Shown here: positions 9,634 through 19,077 of the stretch, one piece after another
How positions within the stretch are numbered: the stretch's first letter is position 1
How the letters are laid out: each line of letters begins with the position of its first letter
Assembly: GCA_041581635.1 (NCBI GenBank)
Contig: JBFICW010000008.1
Span: 13,328 to 77,327, forward strand
From: Porticoccus sp041581635
GTDB taxonomy: Bacteria; Pseudomonadota; Gammaproteobacteria; Pseudomonadales; Porticoccaceae
Direction of reading: 5' to 3'
Length of the DNA stretch: 64,000 nt
Notes under the pieces: model-generated
Told to the model about the DNA's origin: nothing
Database searches by the model: none
Seen by the model: only the letters and a program-made list of their open reading frames with translations
Made by a program: the position numbers and the translations under genes

Positions 9634-10074
9634 ATGGGAACGTCCATACTCTGTGGCGGGATTATCGGCCTTGAGAGACAACTGCGCGGCAAACCCGTTG
9701 GGATAAGGACATCATCTTTAATTGTGCTTGGCACCTATGTTTTTATTGCCTCATCCATGATTATCGCCACCGACATTTCCGATCCATCAAGAATTATCGG
9801 ACAGGTTGTTACGGGTATCGGCTTTCTCGGTGCTGGGGTCATGCTGGCAAAAGAAGGTGTTGTGGTAGGAGTCACGTCGGCCGCAACAATCTGGGCTCTT
9901 GCTGCGGTGGGAGTCTGTATTGCGGTTATCGATTCATTGGTAGCCATCAAAATGTCGCTGTTGATCGTCGCCATACTCCACGGCGTTGATGTACTGGAAG
10001 AATACTCATCTACCTTTACCAGAGGCGTACATTCTAAATACAGTAATTGGCGTAAAAATGGCTCACAAGAATGA
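9634..10074 (+). CDS. MgtC/SapB family membrane protein, 5' end probably frameshifted
   Basis: A 146-residue membrane protein with the MgtC signature IIGLERQLRGKPVGIRTSSL and GQVVTGIGFLGAGVMLAKEG, and four hydrophobic segments. The family is tied to magnesium stress and membrane potential; transport itself is not proven. The usual N-terminus is visible in another frame: an ATG at 9587 encodes MNIESLFSISPLAGEQW, which is how family members begin, and then runs out of register at about 9635. The ATG at 9634 has a poorly spaced GGGGAG. This is therefore either a shortened protein or a damaged gene (see findings). Confidence 0.7.
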   Translation: MGTSILCGGIIGLERQLRGKPVGIRTSSLIVLGTYVFIASSMIIATDISDPSRIIGQVVTGIGFLGAGVMLAKEGVVVGVTSAATIWALAAVGVCIAVIDSLVAIKMSLLIVAILHGVDVLEEYSSTFTRGVHSKYSNWRKNGSQE

Positions 10075-10151
10075 CTATCGTGGGTATATTCCGGCTGAAG
10101 TCCAGACACAGTTAGAATGACTTTTAATCTAGGTATAAGTGAAGGTGTGTT

Positions 10152-10604
10152 ATGCGCAACTGGCTTAGTATTTTATTACTGCTGTTTTTAACCACGGCGA
10201 CCCAAGCTGATGGACTACACCCGTTGGTGTTGGCTGATCAGTGGGGCAACGAGCAGCGGCTAAGCAGCGATACAGAACTGCTTATTTTTTCTAACCACAA
10301 GGATGGTTCAGCCTGGGTTAAACAGTCTCTGCAAGCGTTGGACGTGTCTGATATGGACGAGAGGCACTGGCTTTACGTCGCCAATATCGCCAGTATGCCA
10401 AAACTCATCACCAAGCTATTTGCGATACCCAAAATGCGTGACTATGCCTTCCCCATTGCGCTGGCAAGGGACAAAACCATCGTAGAAGCATGGCCGAAAA
10501 AGGACGGTTTTGTAGCTATTTACTCACTAAATAATCTGGCCATTGAATCCGTAGAATATTTTAATAGTGCTGATGCTGTCAGGGTGTATCTAGAGAGTAA
10601 ATAA
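10152..10604 (+). CDS. Hypothetical exported protein, possibly thioredoxin-like fold
   Basis: A 150-residue protein with a clear signal peptide (hydrophobic residues 5-17, cleavage after TQA near residue 19). The mature part starts PLVLADQWGNEQRLSSDTELLIFSN, whose strand pattern recalls thioredoxin-fold proteins, but there is no CXXC and no cysteine at all, so no redox role is supported. I recall similar proteins labelled only hypothetical. It stands alone between the mgtC-like gene and the thioesterase, both on the same strand. Confidence 0.6.
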   Translation: MRNWLSILLLLFLTTATQADGLHPLVLADQWGNEQRLSSDTELLIFSNHKDGSAWVKQSLQALDVSDMDERHWLYVANIASMPKLITKLFAIPKMRDYAFPIALARDKTIVEAWPKKDGFVAIYSLNNLAIESVEYFNSADAVRVYLESK

Positions 10605-10639
10605 CACTCGATATTGAACTGCCAATTTAAGAGGTCTAA

Positions 10640-11056
10640 ATGATATCCAAAGAACAAATGTCGGTGTTCTTAAATACAGAGTTCCCTCAGACAAAGTGCA
10701 CGGTAGACGCGCTCGGTGAGCAATCGGCAACTGTCCGACATGCGATTGGATTTGAAGAGTTGCGCCCTGGCGGTACGGTTTCTGGGCCGGTGTTAATGGC
10801 TGTGGCCGATGTTGCGCTTTACGTGGCCATTCTGGGCGAAATCGGGCTAGTACCGCTCGCCGTCACCACCAGCCTCACCATCAACTTTCTTCGAAAACCC
10901 TCACCGGACAAAGATATCATTGGCGTTTGCCAGCTCATCAAAACCGGGCGATCACTGATTGTCGGTGAGGTGTCCTTATACTCCGAAGGCAACTCAAAAC
11001 CCGTCGCCCATGTGGTCGGCACCTACTCGGTACCGCCCAAGACTGGCGATCGCTAG
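10640..11056 (+). CDS. PaaI-type hotdog-fold thioesterase
   Basis: A 138-residue hotdog-fold protein, probably a cytoplasmic acyl-CoA thioesterase. Family features are FEELRPGGTVSGPVLMAVAD (about residues 40-59), where the aspartate is the usual catalytic acid, and TTSLTINFLRKP (about 78-89), a hallmark of PaaI-like enzymes. The substrate cannot be told from sequence. A GAGG box precedes the ATG. Its last four bases overlap the end of the convergent downstream gene. Confidence 0.85.
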   Translation: MISKEQMSVFLNTEFPQTKCTVDALGEQSATVRHAIGFEELRPGGTVSGPVLMAVADVALYVAILGEIGLVPLAVTTSLTINFLRKPSPDKDIIGVCQLIKTGRSLIVGEVSLYSEGNSKPVAHVVGTYSVPPKTGDR

Positions 11057-11676
11057 AGCTTCAATGTCATCATCAAAAATCCTGAAAAGGCGGCATTGGA
11101 AGGTGATAAATCCGGGTCGACCTGCTTCTTTCCCTCATTGATGAGTTTTCGGTATTTTTTGTAGAAATCCCAGCTTGGCAAGGGCTTGTAAACCGGGTCT
11201 TCAATATTGAAATACCGAAGAATACCTTTTGCCGTGGTGGGCTTTACAAACACCTCCTTAGTCGGTGCATAGTAGGCAGGAATAATGCTTACAAGGGTCC
11301 ATTTGGCCAGTTTCTCAGTGGCTAGAATACTGACCATAGCCTCAAATCCCGCCTGCTGTTTGCCATGTAACATCTCACTCAGCGCGTTCACTAAAAAGGC
11401 TTTTTCATCTCCGTTTAAACGCTGTACAAACCCTTTAAACTTCGGCTTTTCAAACAGGGACACCATAGATGAGCGACTGACAACCTTGACCATGTTGTCA
11501 GCTGTCGCCTCAACGTTTGAACATGCGGCCTTGGAAAAACACTGGTTGGCCAGGCTGACCATTTTGTCCACTCTGTGTTTCTTAACGACCTCAATGATTG
11601 CCGGGTTACTAAAACCACCCGGGTATTGGGAGAGAAAATCTGCTTCGGCCTGGTGTAGTTTGTTGTGATCTAGCAT
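11053..11676 (-). CDS. Conserved hypothetical protein
   Basis: A 207-residue soluble protein without signal peptide or membrane segment. It is mostly helical by composition and carries the features GGFSNPAIIEVVKKHRVDKM near residue 20 and YYAPTKEVFVKPTTAK near residue 137. I do not recognise a named domain, although the sequence has the look of a protein conserved in related marine gammaproteobacteria. It is convergent with the thioesterase, with a four-base overlap. There is no operon partner. Confidence 0.65.
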   Translation of the reverse strand: MLDHNKLHQAEADFLSQYPGGFSNPAIIEVVKKHRVDKMVSLANQCFSKAACSNVEATADNMVKVVSRSSMVSLFEKPKFKGFVQRLNGDEKAFLVNALSEMLHGKQQAGFEAMVSILATEKLAKWTLVSIIPAYYAPTKEVFVKPTTAKGILRYFNIEDPVYKPLPSWDFYKKYRKLINEGKKQVDPDLSPSNAAFSGFLMMTLKL

Positions 11677-11798
11677 CTTGATTATCCTCGGCGAGTCGTG
11701 AGCATTAATCGCTTTGTTCTGTAGCTAAGCCGCGTTTACGGCTAAGAAAATCGACACTAAATCATCACAAGCATCCCAACGGCTACGATAACCAGTAT

Positions 11799-12416
11799 TT
11801 ACCGAGGACGATGCTTGCCCTTCTGATGCCGTTCCCAGTTTTCTAAACTCTTCTCCGCACTTTTACGCAACAACACATAGGTGGAGCCGGTGCCGCCATG
11901 CTGGGGTTGGGCACTGTGGAATGCCAACACGTCATCCAGCTGTCGTAGCCACTGGTTCGTGCAGCTTTTTAGTAATGCCGGATTTTCGCGGTTCTCTCCC
12001 CTGCCGTGAGTAATCAGGGCACAGCGGATATCATGCTTAACGCAGTCTTTAATAAACTGGAAGACCTGCTGCCGCGCCTGCACGACGGTCAACCGGTGTA
12101 GGTCGAGCCGAGAATCAGAAGCATATTTCCCCAGACGAAGGTTTTTAAATACGCCATGCTGTACGCCATCTCGCTTAAAACTGAGCACATCTCTGGGTTT
12201 TACCGGGAGGATAAATTCTTCTGATGATAGTGAATTACAATCTTTGGGAGAGTCTTGCTGTGCAGCACGGCGACGCTCTGCAAGCCCCGGAATCTGCTCG
12301 GCACTTTTCTTCAGGTGTACGCGATCAACCGCTTTTTTAAGCGGTTGAACATCACCCATTTCTTCATGGAATAACTTTGTATCGTCGTCGTTCACTGGTA
12401 CCGGCCCATTAACCAC
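11799..12416 (-). CDS. smrA: Smr domain protein SmrA (DNA endonuclease-like)
   Basis: A 205-residue protein with a C-terminal Smr domain from about residue 100. The diagnostic motifs are LDLHRLTVVQAR (about 104-115), ITHGRG (about 134-139) and HGGTGSTYVLLR (about 173-184), the pattern of MutS2-type nicking domains and stand-alone SmrA. The N-terminal region is charged and linker-like. The frame begins with GTG at 12416; a GAGG lies about 12 bases upstream, somewhat far, so an internal start is possible. It is a single gene; role in DNA or RNA cleavage is inferred from the family. Confidence 0.88.
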   Translation of the reverse strand: MVNGPVPVNDDDTKLFHEEMGDVQPLKKAVDRVHLKKSAEQIPGLAERRRAAQQDSPKDCNSLSSEEFILPVKPRDVLSFKRDGVQHGVFKNLRLGKYASDSRLDLHRLTVVQARQQVFQFIKDCVKHDIRCALITHGRGENRENPALLKSCTNQWLRQLDDVLAFHSAQPQHGGTGSTYVLLRKSAEKSLENWERHQKGKHRPR

Positions 12417-12468
12417 CCGAATATAACTACCTCATAGAGGAGCCGCGATATTATATCCCCAGCAGGGT

Positions 12469-13536
12469 TTAAGCCGCATCTGTCTGTTCAAGTTCTCCCG
12501 ACATAAAACGTTCTCTGGCCAGTTCATCGGCAATCACACTGGTTGGCTTTCGCTGTTCTCTGGCAACGGAGAAAATTCTCGGCAAGGTCTCATCGGCAAT
12601 TTGGTCAATATGACTGATGACTTCCGCTCTGTCGGCACCAAAATATTGGTAATAGACTTTAATCAGACCACCAGAATTAATGACATAGTCTGGAACATAG
12701 AGGATACCCGCTTCAGTTAAACGCCTACCATCGGCAAGTTCACCTAGCTGGTTATTTGCAGAGCCCGCCACAATCGGCGTATTGAGCTGAGGAATACTCT
12801 CTTTATTCAGTGTCGCTCCCATAGCGCAGGGCGAAAGCACGTCCACATGTTGCCGCAGAATGATGTCGGGAGACACGGGGATAACACCTAATTCCCTGAC
12901 TGCGCGATCTATATTTTCTGCAAAGATATCGGCACCGTAAACCATAGCACCATTTTTAATCAGTAACTGGGCAAGGCCAAAACCCACCTTACCCATACCC
13001 TGAATGGCGACTCGTATGCCCTGCAAGTTGTTGCGGCCCAGTTTAAATTTTACCGCTGATTCAATACCCCGAAATACGCCATAGGCCGTATAGGGTGATG
13101 GCCCATCTACACCAATATGATGCCGATCATAACCAGTCACATAATCCGTCTCACCGGCAATAATACTTATATCCTCCTCGTTTAGGCCTACATCTTCAGC
13201 AGTGATGTACTCGCCGTGTAGTGTATTCATAAAATGCCCCATGGCACGCAGCAACTCAGGCGTTTTATCCTTGTGGGGATCACCAATAATGACGCTTTTA
13301 CCTCCGCCAATATTTAACCCGGTAATCGCCGCCTTGTAGGTCATTCCCTTCGACAACCGGAGCACATCGGCAATGGCCTCATCATCCGAGGCATAGTTCC
13401 ACATGCGACAACCGCCCAGTGCATGTCCAAGGTTGGTGTTGTGGATGGCCACGATTACTTTCAGCCCCGTGGATTTGTCGTGATGAAACACCAGTTTTTC
13501 ATGGCCATCGTATTCGGGGTGACTAAATACGCTCAT
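12469..13536 (-). CDS. Leucine dehydrogenase-type Glu/Leu/Phe/Val dehydrogenase
   Basis: A 355-residue NAD-dependent amino-acid dehydrogenase that deaminates branched-chain or aromatic amino acids to 2-oxo acids. Visible features: GGCRMW (about 41-46), the substrate-binding and catalytic lysines in KGMTYKAA (about 68) and GGGKSV (80), AEDVG (about 114), and the Rossmann loop GMGKVG (about 181-186). Length is right for leucine dehydrogenase. Its ATG overlaps the stop of the upstream oxidoreductase by one base (TAATG), so the two are translationally coupled. Exact substrate cannot be read. Confidence 0.88.
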   Translation of the reverse strand: MSVFSHPEYDGHEKLVFHHDKSTGLKVIVAIHNTNLGHALGGCRMWNYASDDEAIADVLRLSKGMTYKAAITGLNIGGGKSVIIGDPHKDKTPELLRAMGHFMNTLHGEYITAEDVGLNEEDISIIAGETDYVTGYDRHHIGVDGPSPYTAYGVFRGIESAVKFKLGRNNLQGIRVAIQGMGKVGFGLAQLLIKNGAMVYGADIFAENIDRAVRELGVIPVSPDIILRQHVDVLSPCAMGATLNKESIPQLNTPIVAGSANNQLGELADGRRLTEAGILYVPDYVINSGGLIKVYYQYFGADRAEVISHIDQIADETLPRIFSVAREQRKPTSVIADELARERFMSGELEQTDAA

Positions 13537-16500
13537 TATCCTGTCTCCTTTACTCTTAGAGGGTTGCCTGCCTCAAGGTCGGCAGCCTCAACAATGGTGA
13601 CCGGTGAGATTCTGAAAGCGGTCATTAACTGCTCTTCCCTTTCTTTGGCCAGTATCCGGCTACGTTCTTTGACGTGCCCGAAACCACGTATCTTCTCGGG
13701 TAGCGAAACAACCTCGACCGCGGTTTGATAGTTGCTCTGGTTAATCCCTTCCAAAACCTCACCCAGAGTCCACTCATACTCTGCCAGAAGCTGCCGTTCC
13801 ATTTTTCTCTCCGCAGAATAACCAAACAGATCAAACGGCGTTCCGCGAAGGAATCTGAATTTTGCCAATTGGCGAAACAGTGGTAATACCCAACCGCCAA
13901 ATTCCCGTTTTTTCAGATGGCCGGTCACAGGGTCGCGCTTGGCCAACAACGGCGGTGCCAGATGGAATTTCAAACTAAAATCGCCGTCAAACTGCTCGTT
14001 CAATTTCTTCTCAAATTCACCATCGGTATATAACCGCGCTACCTCGTATTCATCCTTGATCGCCAGTAGTTTGAAATAGTTGTCTGCCACTGTCATGGTC
14101 AACAGCATTTGTCTCTCGTCGTGATCGGGAAACTTGATCTGCTCCGCTCGATGAATTTCTTCCACCTTGGAACGATAGCGGTCGGCATAAGCGAGGTTTT
14201 GATACCGGGTTAAAAAGTCATGACGGTAATTGATCATCTCCAACAGTGTTTGAGGGCGGGATACCTGGTTTTCCACACCGGCTAATGCGTTCACTCTTTC
14301 GGGGTCACTGGCAAATCGGCGACCCCACAGGAGTGCTTTGAGGTTCATCTCCACAGAAACATCATTCACCGTAATCGCCTGCTCTATCGCCTCCAAAGGT
14401 AACGGTATCAATCCCAACTGCCATGCATACCCGAGCAACAACATATTGGTACCGATGGCATCACCCAACAGCGAGGTGGCTAACTGGGTAGCATCGAGGA
14501 ACCACGTGCGATCTTCTCCGGTTTCATCTTGAAGAACCTGAGTCATTGCCGTTGTTGGGAACACCGCATCGGGATTATGAGTAAATTCTGCCGTGGGGGA
14601 TTCATGGCTATTGATCACCGCAGAGGAAAACTCCCGGTTTACCTTGGCCAAAGATTCGTTACTGGTGGAAACCACCAGGTCGGCCCCCAACAAAAGGTGG
14701 GCATCGCCAGCTGGAATTCTGGCCCCGTGAATATCCGATTGTGTTTTGGCAATACGTACATGGCTGGTGACCGAGCCAAATTTTTGTGCCAACCCAGTCT
14801 GGGTCAACACGGAGGTTCCCTTCCCGGCAATGTGAGCCGCCATTCCTAAAATAGAGCCCACGGTTAGCACACCGGTGCCACCAATACCGGCCACCAGAAT
14901 GTTATACGGGACATCGACAGCGGGGAATGCTGGAGATGGAAGCTCTGGCCAGCTTTCATCGTCACTGAGGGAGCTATCACCAGTAGCCAACCCATTGCCT
15001 TGCTGCCCTTCGGTAGCGGCAATATTCTTTCTCAATTGACCACCGTGGACAGTCACAAAACTCGGGCAGAAACCTTTAACGCAGGAGTAATCCTTATTGC
15101 AGGCAGATTGATCGATCACCCGTTTGCGTCCAAGCACAGTGTCTTTGGGAATCACGGACAGGCAATTGGATTGCACGCCACAATCACCGCAACCTTCGCA
15201 GACCATCTCATTAATGAATACTCGTTTGGCAGGGTCTTCCAGAGTGCCTCTTTTACGGCGACGACGCTTTTCTGCAGCACAGGTCTGTACATAAATCAGA
15301 ATTGTAGTGCCCGAAATCTCCCGAAGTTCACGTTGTACCACCTCCAGCTGGTCACGGTGATGTATCGATAGGCCGTCTAATTTTTTAATTAACGGGGAAG
15401 AAAAGTCCCGATCAAATTGACCCGGGTCGTCCGACACTACAGCAATTCGCTTAACCCCCTCACCGCGGAGTTGGTAAATCATTTTCTCGACCGAGAGATC
15501 TCCATCAATCGGTTGCCCCCCCGTCATGGCCACCGCATCGTTGAAGAGAATTTTGTAGGTAATATTTACCCCTGAGGCAATCGCCGCTCGGATCGCCAAC
15601 AACCCGGAATGGAAATAAGTGCCATCCCCCAAATTTTGAAATACATGTCGGGTTTCGGTAAATGGTGCCTGACCAATCCAGGTGGCACCCTCTCCCCCCA
15701 TCTGAGTAAATGTATAAGTACTGCGATCCATCCATTGCACCATGTAGTGACAGCCAATACCGGCCATTGCCATACTGCCCTCGGGTACAACCGTGGAGGT
15801 GTTATGTGGGCAACCTGAACAGTACCAGGGACTGCGCTCAAGCAGCGCTGTTTTATTGGCCAGCGATTGTTCTTTGGTCAATAAAAATGCCAATCGTTTT
15901 TCAATGGCTTCGCTGTTAAAAAATTGACCGATTCGACGGGCAATCACCCGAGCAATAATGGCTGGAGTCAACTCACCCAAATTGGTCACTAGCAAGTCAC
16001 GATTCTCATCGTATTCACCAACAACTCTGGGGCGCTCCTCAACTGGCCAGTTATATAAATGACTGGTCAACTGATCTTCTATAACACTGCGTTTTTCTTC
16101 AATGACCAGTATTTCATCCAGCCCCTTGGCAAACTGATGAGTCACCACTGGCTCCAGTGGCCAGCTCATCCCCACCTTGTAGAGCCGCAGACCAATTTTC
16201 TGAGCAAGCTTCTCGTCTATTCCCAAGTCATCCAAAGCCTGTAATGTATCGAGGTAGGATTTACCTGTAGTGATGATACCCAGCCTTGCATTGGGGCTGT
16301 CCAACGTAATGCGATTAAGGTTATTCGCTCGGGCAAAGGCCAACGCCGCATAGATTTTGTCCCGTTGCAGACGTTTTTCCTGCTCTAGGGGCGTGTCTGG
16401 CCAGCGAGCATGAACACCACCTTCCGGCAACACATAATCTTTGGGGAAGACAATTTTCACTCGTCCCGGGTCTATTTCTGCCGAAATAGCCGCATCACAG

Positions 16501-17189
16501 TTTTCCGTGATCACTTTCATGCCGACCCAGCACCCACAATATCGGGACAACTCCCAGCCATAGACACCAAGATCCAGAACCTCCTGCACACCCGCAGGGT
16601 TTAATACCGGGCAGGTAGCACCGATAAACATGTGATCACTCTGGTGGGGCAATGTGGAAGACTTACAGGCATGGTCATCACCCACTACGGCTAATACGCC
16701 CCCATATTTAGATGTGCCAAACGCATTAGCGTGTTTCAGAACATCTAGACTGCGATCCAGTCCCGGCCCCTTGCCATACCACATGCCATAGACACCATCG
16801 TATTTGGCGCCTGGGAAGATATTGACCTGCTGGCTACCCCACACCGCCGTCATCCCCAAATCTTCATTAATGCCAGGCTGAAAGTGAATATTGTGTTTAT
16901 CGAGAAAGGGTTTGGCTTTCCACAATGATTGATCCAGCGCACCGAGAGGTGAACCGCGATAACCCGAGATAAAACATGCCGTATTCAAGCCTCTCTGTTG
17001 ATCTCGTTGATGTTGCAAAATGGGTAAACGGACAAGTGCCTCAATACCGGTTAAGTAAGCACGTCCTTTATCCAGCAGATATTTGTCATCCAGCGACACT
17101 GTTGATGCCTTATTTTTTGCACCATTTTTGTTATCTTTTTTTATTCCGTCTGGCACTGCTTTTAACGGAACGTTCGACGGCGTTTTCAC
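13536..17189 (-). CDS. Indolepyruvate ferredoxin oxidoreductase, fused alpha-beta type
   Basis: A protein of about 1217 residues that oxidatively decarboxylates aryl or branched 2-oxo acids to acyl-CoA with ferredoxin as acceptor. The N-terminal part carries pyrimidine- and TPP-binding segments (GYRGSPLGALD; later YCSGCPHN). A cysteine cluster near EGCGDCGVQSNC suggests a 4Fe-4S site, and the gamma-type domain begins AGIGGTGVLTVGSIL near residue 790. I prefer the GTG at 17189, with AGGGAG five bases before, over a GTG two codons earlier. Together with the dehydrogenase gene it makes a two-step catabolic route. Confidence 0.9.
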   Translation of the reverse strand: MKTPSNVPLKAVPDGIKKDNKNGAKNKASTVSLDDKYLLDKGRAYLTGIEALVRLPILQHQRDQQRGLNTACFISGYRGSPLGALDQSLWKAKPFLDKHNIHFQPGINEDLGMTAVWGSQQVNIFPGAKYDGVYGMWYGKGPGLDRSLDVLKHANAFGTSKYGGVLAVVGDDHACKSSTLPHQSDHMFIGATCPVLNPAGVQEVLDLGVYGWELSRYCGCWVGMKVITENCDAAISAEIDPGRVKIVFPKDYVLPEGGVHARWPDTPLEQEKRLQRDKIYAALAFARANNLNRITLDSPNARLGIITTGKSYLDTLQALDDLGIDEKLAQKIGLRLYKVGMSWPLEPVVTHQFAKGLDEILVIEEKRSVIEDQLTSHLYNWPVEERPRVVGEYDENRDLLVTNLGELTPAIIARVIARRIGQFFNSEAIEKRLAFLLTKEQSLANKTALLERSPWYCSGCPHNTSTVVPEGSMAMAGIGCHYMVQWMDRSTYTFTQMGGEGATWIGQAPFTETRHVFQNLGDGTYFHSGLLAIRAAIASGVNITYKILFNDAVAMTGGQPIDGDLSVEKMIYQLRGEGVKRIAVVSDDPGQFDRDFSSPLIKKLDGLSIHHRDQLEVVQRELREISGTTILIYVQTCAAEKRRRRKRGTLEDPAKRVFINEMVCEGCGDCGVQSNCLSVIPKDTVLGRKRVIDQSACNKDYSCVKGFCPSFVTVHGGQLRKNIAATEGQQGNGLATGDSSLSDDESWPELPSPAFPAVDVPYNILVAGIGGTGVLTVGSILGMAAHIAGKGTSVLTQTGLAQKFGSVTSHVRIAKTQSDIHGARIPAGDAHLLLGADLVVSTSNESLAKVNREFSSAVINSHESPTAEFTHNPDAVFPTTAMTQVLQDETGEDRTWFLDATQLATSLLGDAIGTNMLLLGYAWQLGLIPLPLEAIEQAITVNDVSVEMNLKALLWGRRFASDPERVNALAGVENQVSRPQTLLEMINYRHDFLTRYQNLAYADRYRSKVEEIHRAEQIKFPDHDERQMLLTMTVADNYFKLLAIKDEYEVARLYTDGEFEKKLNEQFDGDFSLKFHLAPPLLAKRDPVTGHLKKREFGGWVLPLFRQLAKFRFLRGTPFDLFGYSAERKMERQLLAEYEWTLGEVLEGINQSNYQTAVEVVSLPEKIRGFGHVKERSRILAKEREEQLMTAFRISPVTIVEAADLEAGNPLRVKETG

Positions 17190-17402
17190 TGGCACTCCCT
17201 ACGTTGAAATCAACGTGATTAGCAGCCTTGTACATCAGCAATGTTCATTCACTTTTTATACGCTGCTTTTGTAACCTCTTTGGCAAATAGCATAGCTGGT
17301 TGTTCCGGGTATAGATTTGCTTTTTTTCTCATAAAACCCTATATGTAAGGCATATATTGCTTAATATTAAATATAAATAGAAATTTATTGCCGAAATAGC
17401 CT

Positions 17403-17876
17403 ATGGAAAATATCGACAGCATAGACATCAATATTCTTAAGCAGCTTCAAAAGGATGCCGACCTAACGGCCCAGGAGATAGCTGGCAAGGTAAACCTGTC
17501 CACATCTCCTTGCTGGCGACGTATTAATCGATTAGAAAAAGCAGGTATTATTCAGAAAAAAGTAGCCCTATTGGACTCACAAAAACTGGGCATGCAGATG
17601 GTAACCTTTGTCAGCATTTCCCTTTCAAAAAATGATGAAGAATCGCTGGAAACCTTTGAAGAGCAAGTGCAACAGTTTCCAGAAATTGTCGAGTGTTATA
17701 CGGTGACAGGAACAATGGATTATTTTTTAAAAATAATCACCCGGGATATTCAGCATTTTGAACGTTTTCTACGACAGCATTTGGCCCAGTTACCACTGAT
17801 AAGAGAGATGCATTCCAATGTCGCTGTCACCCAAATTAAATACTCTACTGAATTACCTCTCGATACTCAGCTATAA
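17403..17876 (+). CDS. Lrp/AsnC family transcriptional regulator
   Basis: A 157-residue regulator with an N-terminal winged helix-turn-helix (about residues 5-60, including LQKDADLTAQEIAGKVNLS and CWRRINRLEKAGII) and a C-terminal RAM ligand-binding domain ending VAVTQIKYSTELPL. Lrp/AsnC proteins form dimers and octamers that sense amino acids. It is divergent from the oxidoreductase-dehydrogenase operon across about 210 bases, so it probably controls that operon in response to the amino acid being degraded. Ribosome-binding site is weak. A hairpin follows the stop. Confidence 0.92.
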   Translation: MENIDSIDINILKQLQKDADLTAQEIAGKVNLSTSPCWRRINRLEKAGIIQKKVALLDSQKLGMQMVTFVSISLSKNDEESLETFEEQVQQFPEIVECYTVTGTMDYFLKIITRDIQHFERFLRQHLAQLPLIREMHSNVAVTQIKYSTELPLDTQL

Positions 17877-17896
17877 CATCTTGTGAAAATTGAATA

Positions 17897-17915
17897 GCCC
17901 CTTAAGCTAAGGGGC
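17897..17915 (+). terminator. Short GC-rich hairpin after the Lrp gene
   Basis: A perfect 8-base stem (GCCCCTTA / TAAGGGGC) with a 3-base loop lies 20 bases after the Lrp stop. There is no proper T-run behind it, so termination may be weak or Rho-assisted. Confidence 0.45.
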
Positions 17916-18058
17916 GTACGTTCTACAACAAATTAATCTGGTTTCTCCAATGAAAATCGGCTGCGACACCTAGATGGAAACATTGGACTTCTGATTATTT
18001 CGTTCTCCAGTATCGACACCCCAAAATAATTCGCCAATATTAGCTTGCCACAGGACAA

Positions 18059-18577
18059 TTACTCCGGTGGATCAAGAGACAACTTGACGGTCTCCACATA
18101 TTGATCGTCAAACTTTTGCTTGTGCTCATCGTCCAACACATCTGCCCCAGCTTCGGCAACGCTTAAACCGGAGGTATCAACATCGACAGGAGTAAAGTCT
18201 TTTTGATCCTCGGGAGAAAGTACATCTGCGCCTACGGGGGCTACGTCAAAATCGACATCTTGCGGGACCGGAGATTGAACATCTTGAGCAGGCGGTGCAT
18301 CAGGTTCAAAACCGAGTGTTTCAGCAATAGAATGTTCAACCACGGCAGCCTTGCGAATATCGACCAATGCACCAGCTTTGAGCAAAGACGATTGATAATG
18401 CTCAGCGGTCTCTCTGTCCAGGTTGCGCTTAACCACAACGGGCCGACCAAAAAACATCTTATCAATACGCGCTGCATCGGCATTAAATAACTGGGCCAAG
18501 CGCTGCTTAACCTCCATAACCGGCAGCCCTGCAACTACGTCCCCGCGAAAAACCACTTCAAAACGTTCATCACTCAT
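18059..18577 (-). CDS. Conserved hypothetical protein with an N-terminal alpha-beta domain
   Basis: A 172-residue soluble, acidic protein. Residues 5-78 form the recognisable unit (FEVVFRGDVVAGLPVMEVKQ ... FFGRPVVVKRNLDRETAEHY), a short alpha/beta domain that I recall at the N-terminus of various gammaproteobacterial membrane and hypothetical proteins. The rest is a disordered, Asp/Val-rich tail with two similar segments containing GADVLSPEDQKDF and GADVLDDEHKQKF, a possible internal repeat. No function assigned. Single gene. Confidence 0.7.
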   Translation of the reverse strand: MSDERFEVVFRGDVVAGLPVMEVKQRLAQLFNADAARIDKMFFGRPVVVKRNLDRETAEHYQSSLLKAGALVDIRKAAVVEHSIAETLGFEPDAPPAQDVQSPVPQDVDFDVAPVGADVLSPEDQKDFTPVDVDTSGLSVAEAGADVLDDEHKQKFDDQYVETVKLSLDPPE

Positions 18578-18702
18578 AACGTGCCCATCCCTAGATATTT
18601 AAACCTTTGATCATTAAATCCACTAATAACCGCACTATCGGTACCCAAGTCGACAAGATCCGTCCAACAACCTTAGTCTAACGATATGACGGTCTTGCAA
18701 TG

Positions 18703-19077
18703 CTATCCAAAACCTATCGCCAACCAGGTAAATAGCCCCATGCCCATAGCCAATAGAACAGCCGCTGAACCTTGGTCTTTTGCCCTGCCCGACAACTCGT
18801 GGTGCTCCTCGCCAACCCTATCTACCACAGCCTCAACTGCCGAATTGAGCAATTCCGCAATTAGTACCAGTATAAGAGAACCTAACAACAACACCAATTC
18901 TACCGCTGAATCTGCCAATATCAGCGCAATGGGTATCAGAATGACACCCGCTATCACCTCCACGCGGAAAGCTTCTTCGTGCTTGAAACAGGATGCCAGT
19001 CCCTGACGGGAGTATGTAAACCCACCAACAATTCGTCGTTTCATCAAGCCGAAAACTGCCGCTTGTTTATCTTTCAA
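18703..19077 (-). CDS. dgkA: Diacylglycerol kinase
   Basis: A 124-residue inner-membrane kinase that phosphorylates diacylglycerol to phosphatidate for lipid recycling. The catalytic block ELLNSAVEAVVDR followed by ELSGRAKDQGSAAV (about residues 67-105) is nearly the E. coli sequence, and three membrane segments are visible. The frame starts with TTG at 19077, which has GGAGATGG eight bases before and overlaps the cysE stop; an ATG at 19044 is an alternative without a good ribosome-binding site. It is last in the M15-cysE-dgkA operon. Confidence 0.93.
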   Translation of the reverse strand: MKDKQAAVFGLMKRRIVGGFTYSRQGLASCFKHEEAFRVEVIAGVILIPIALILADSAVELVLLLGSLILVLIAELLNSAVEAVVDRVGEEHHELSGRAKDQGSAAVLLAMGMGLFTWLAIGFG

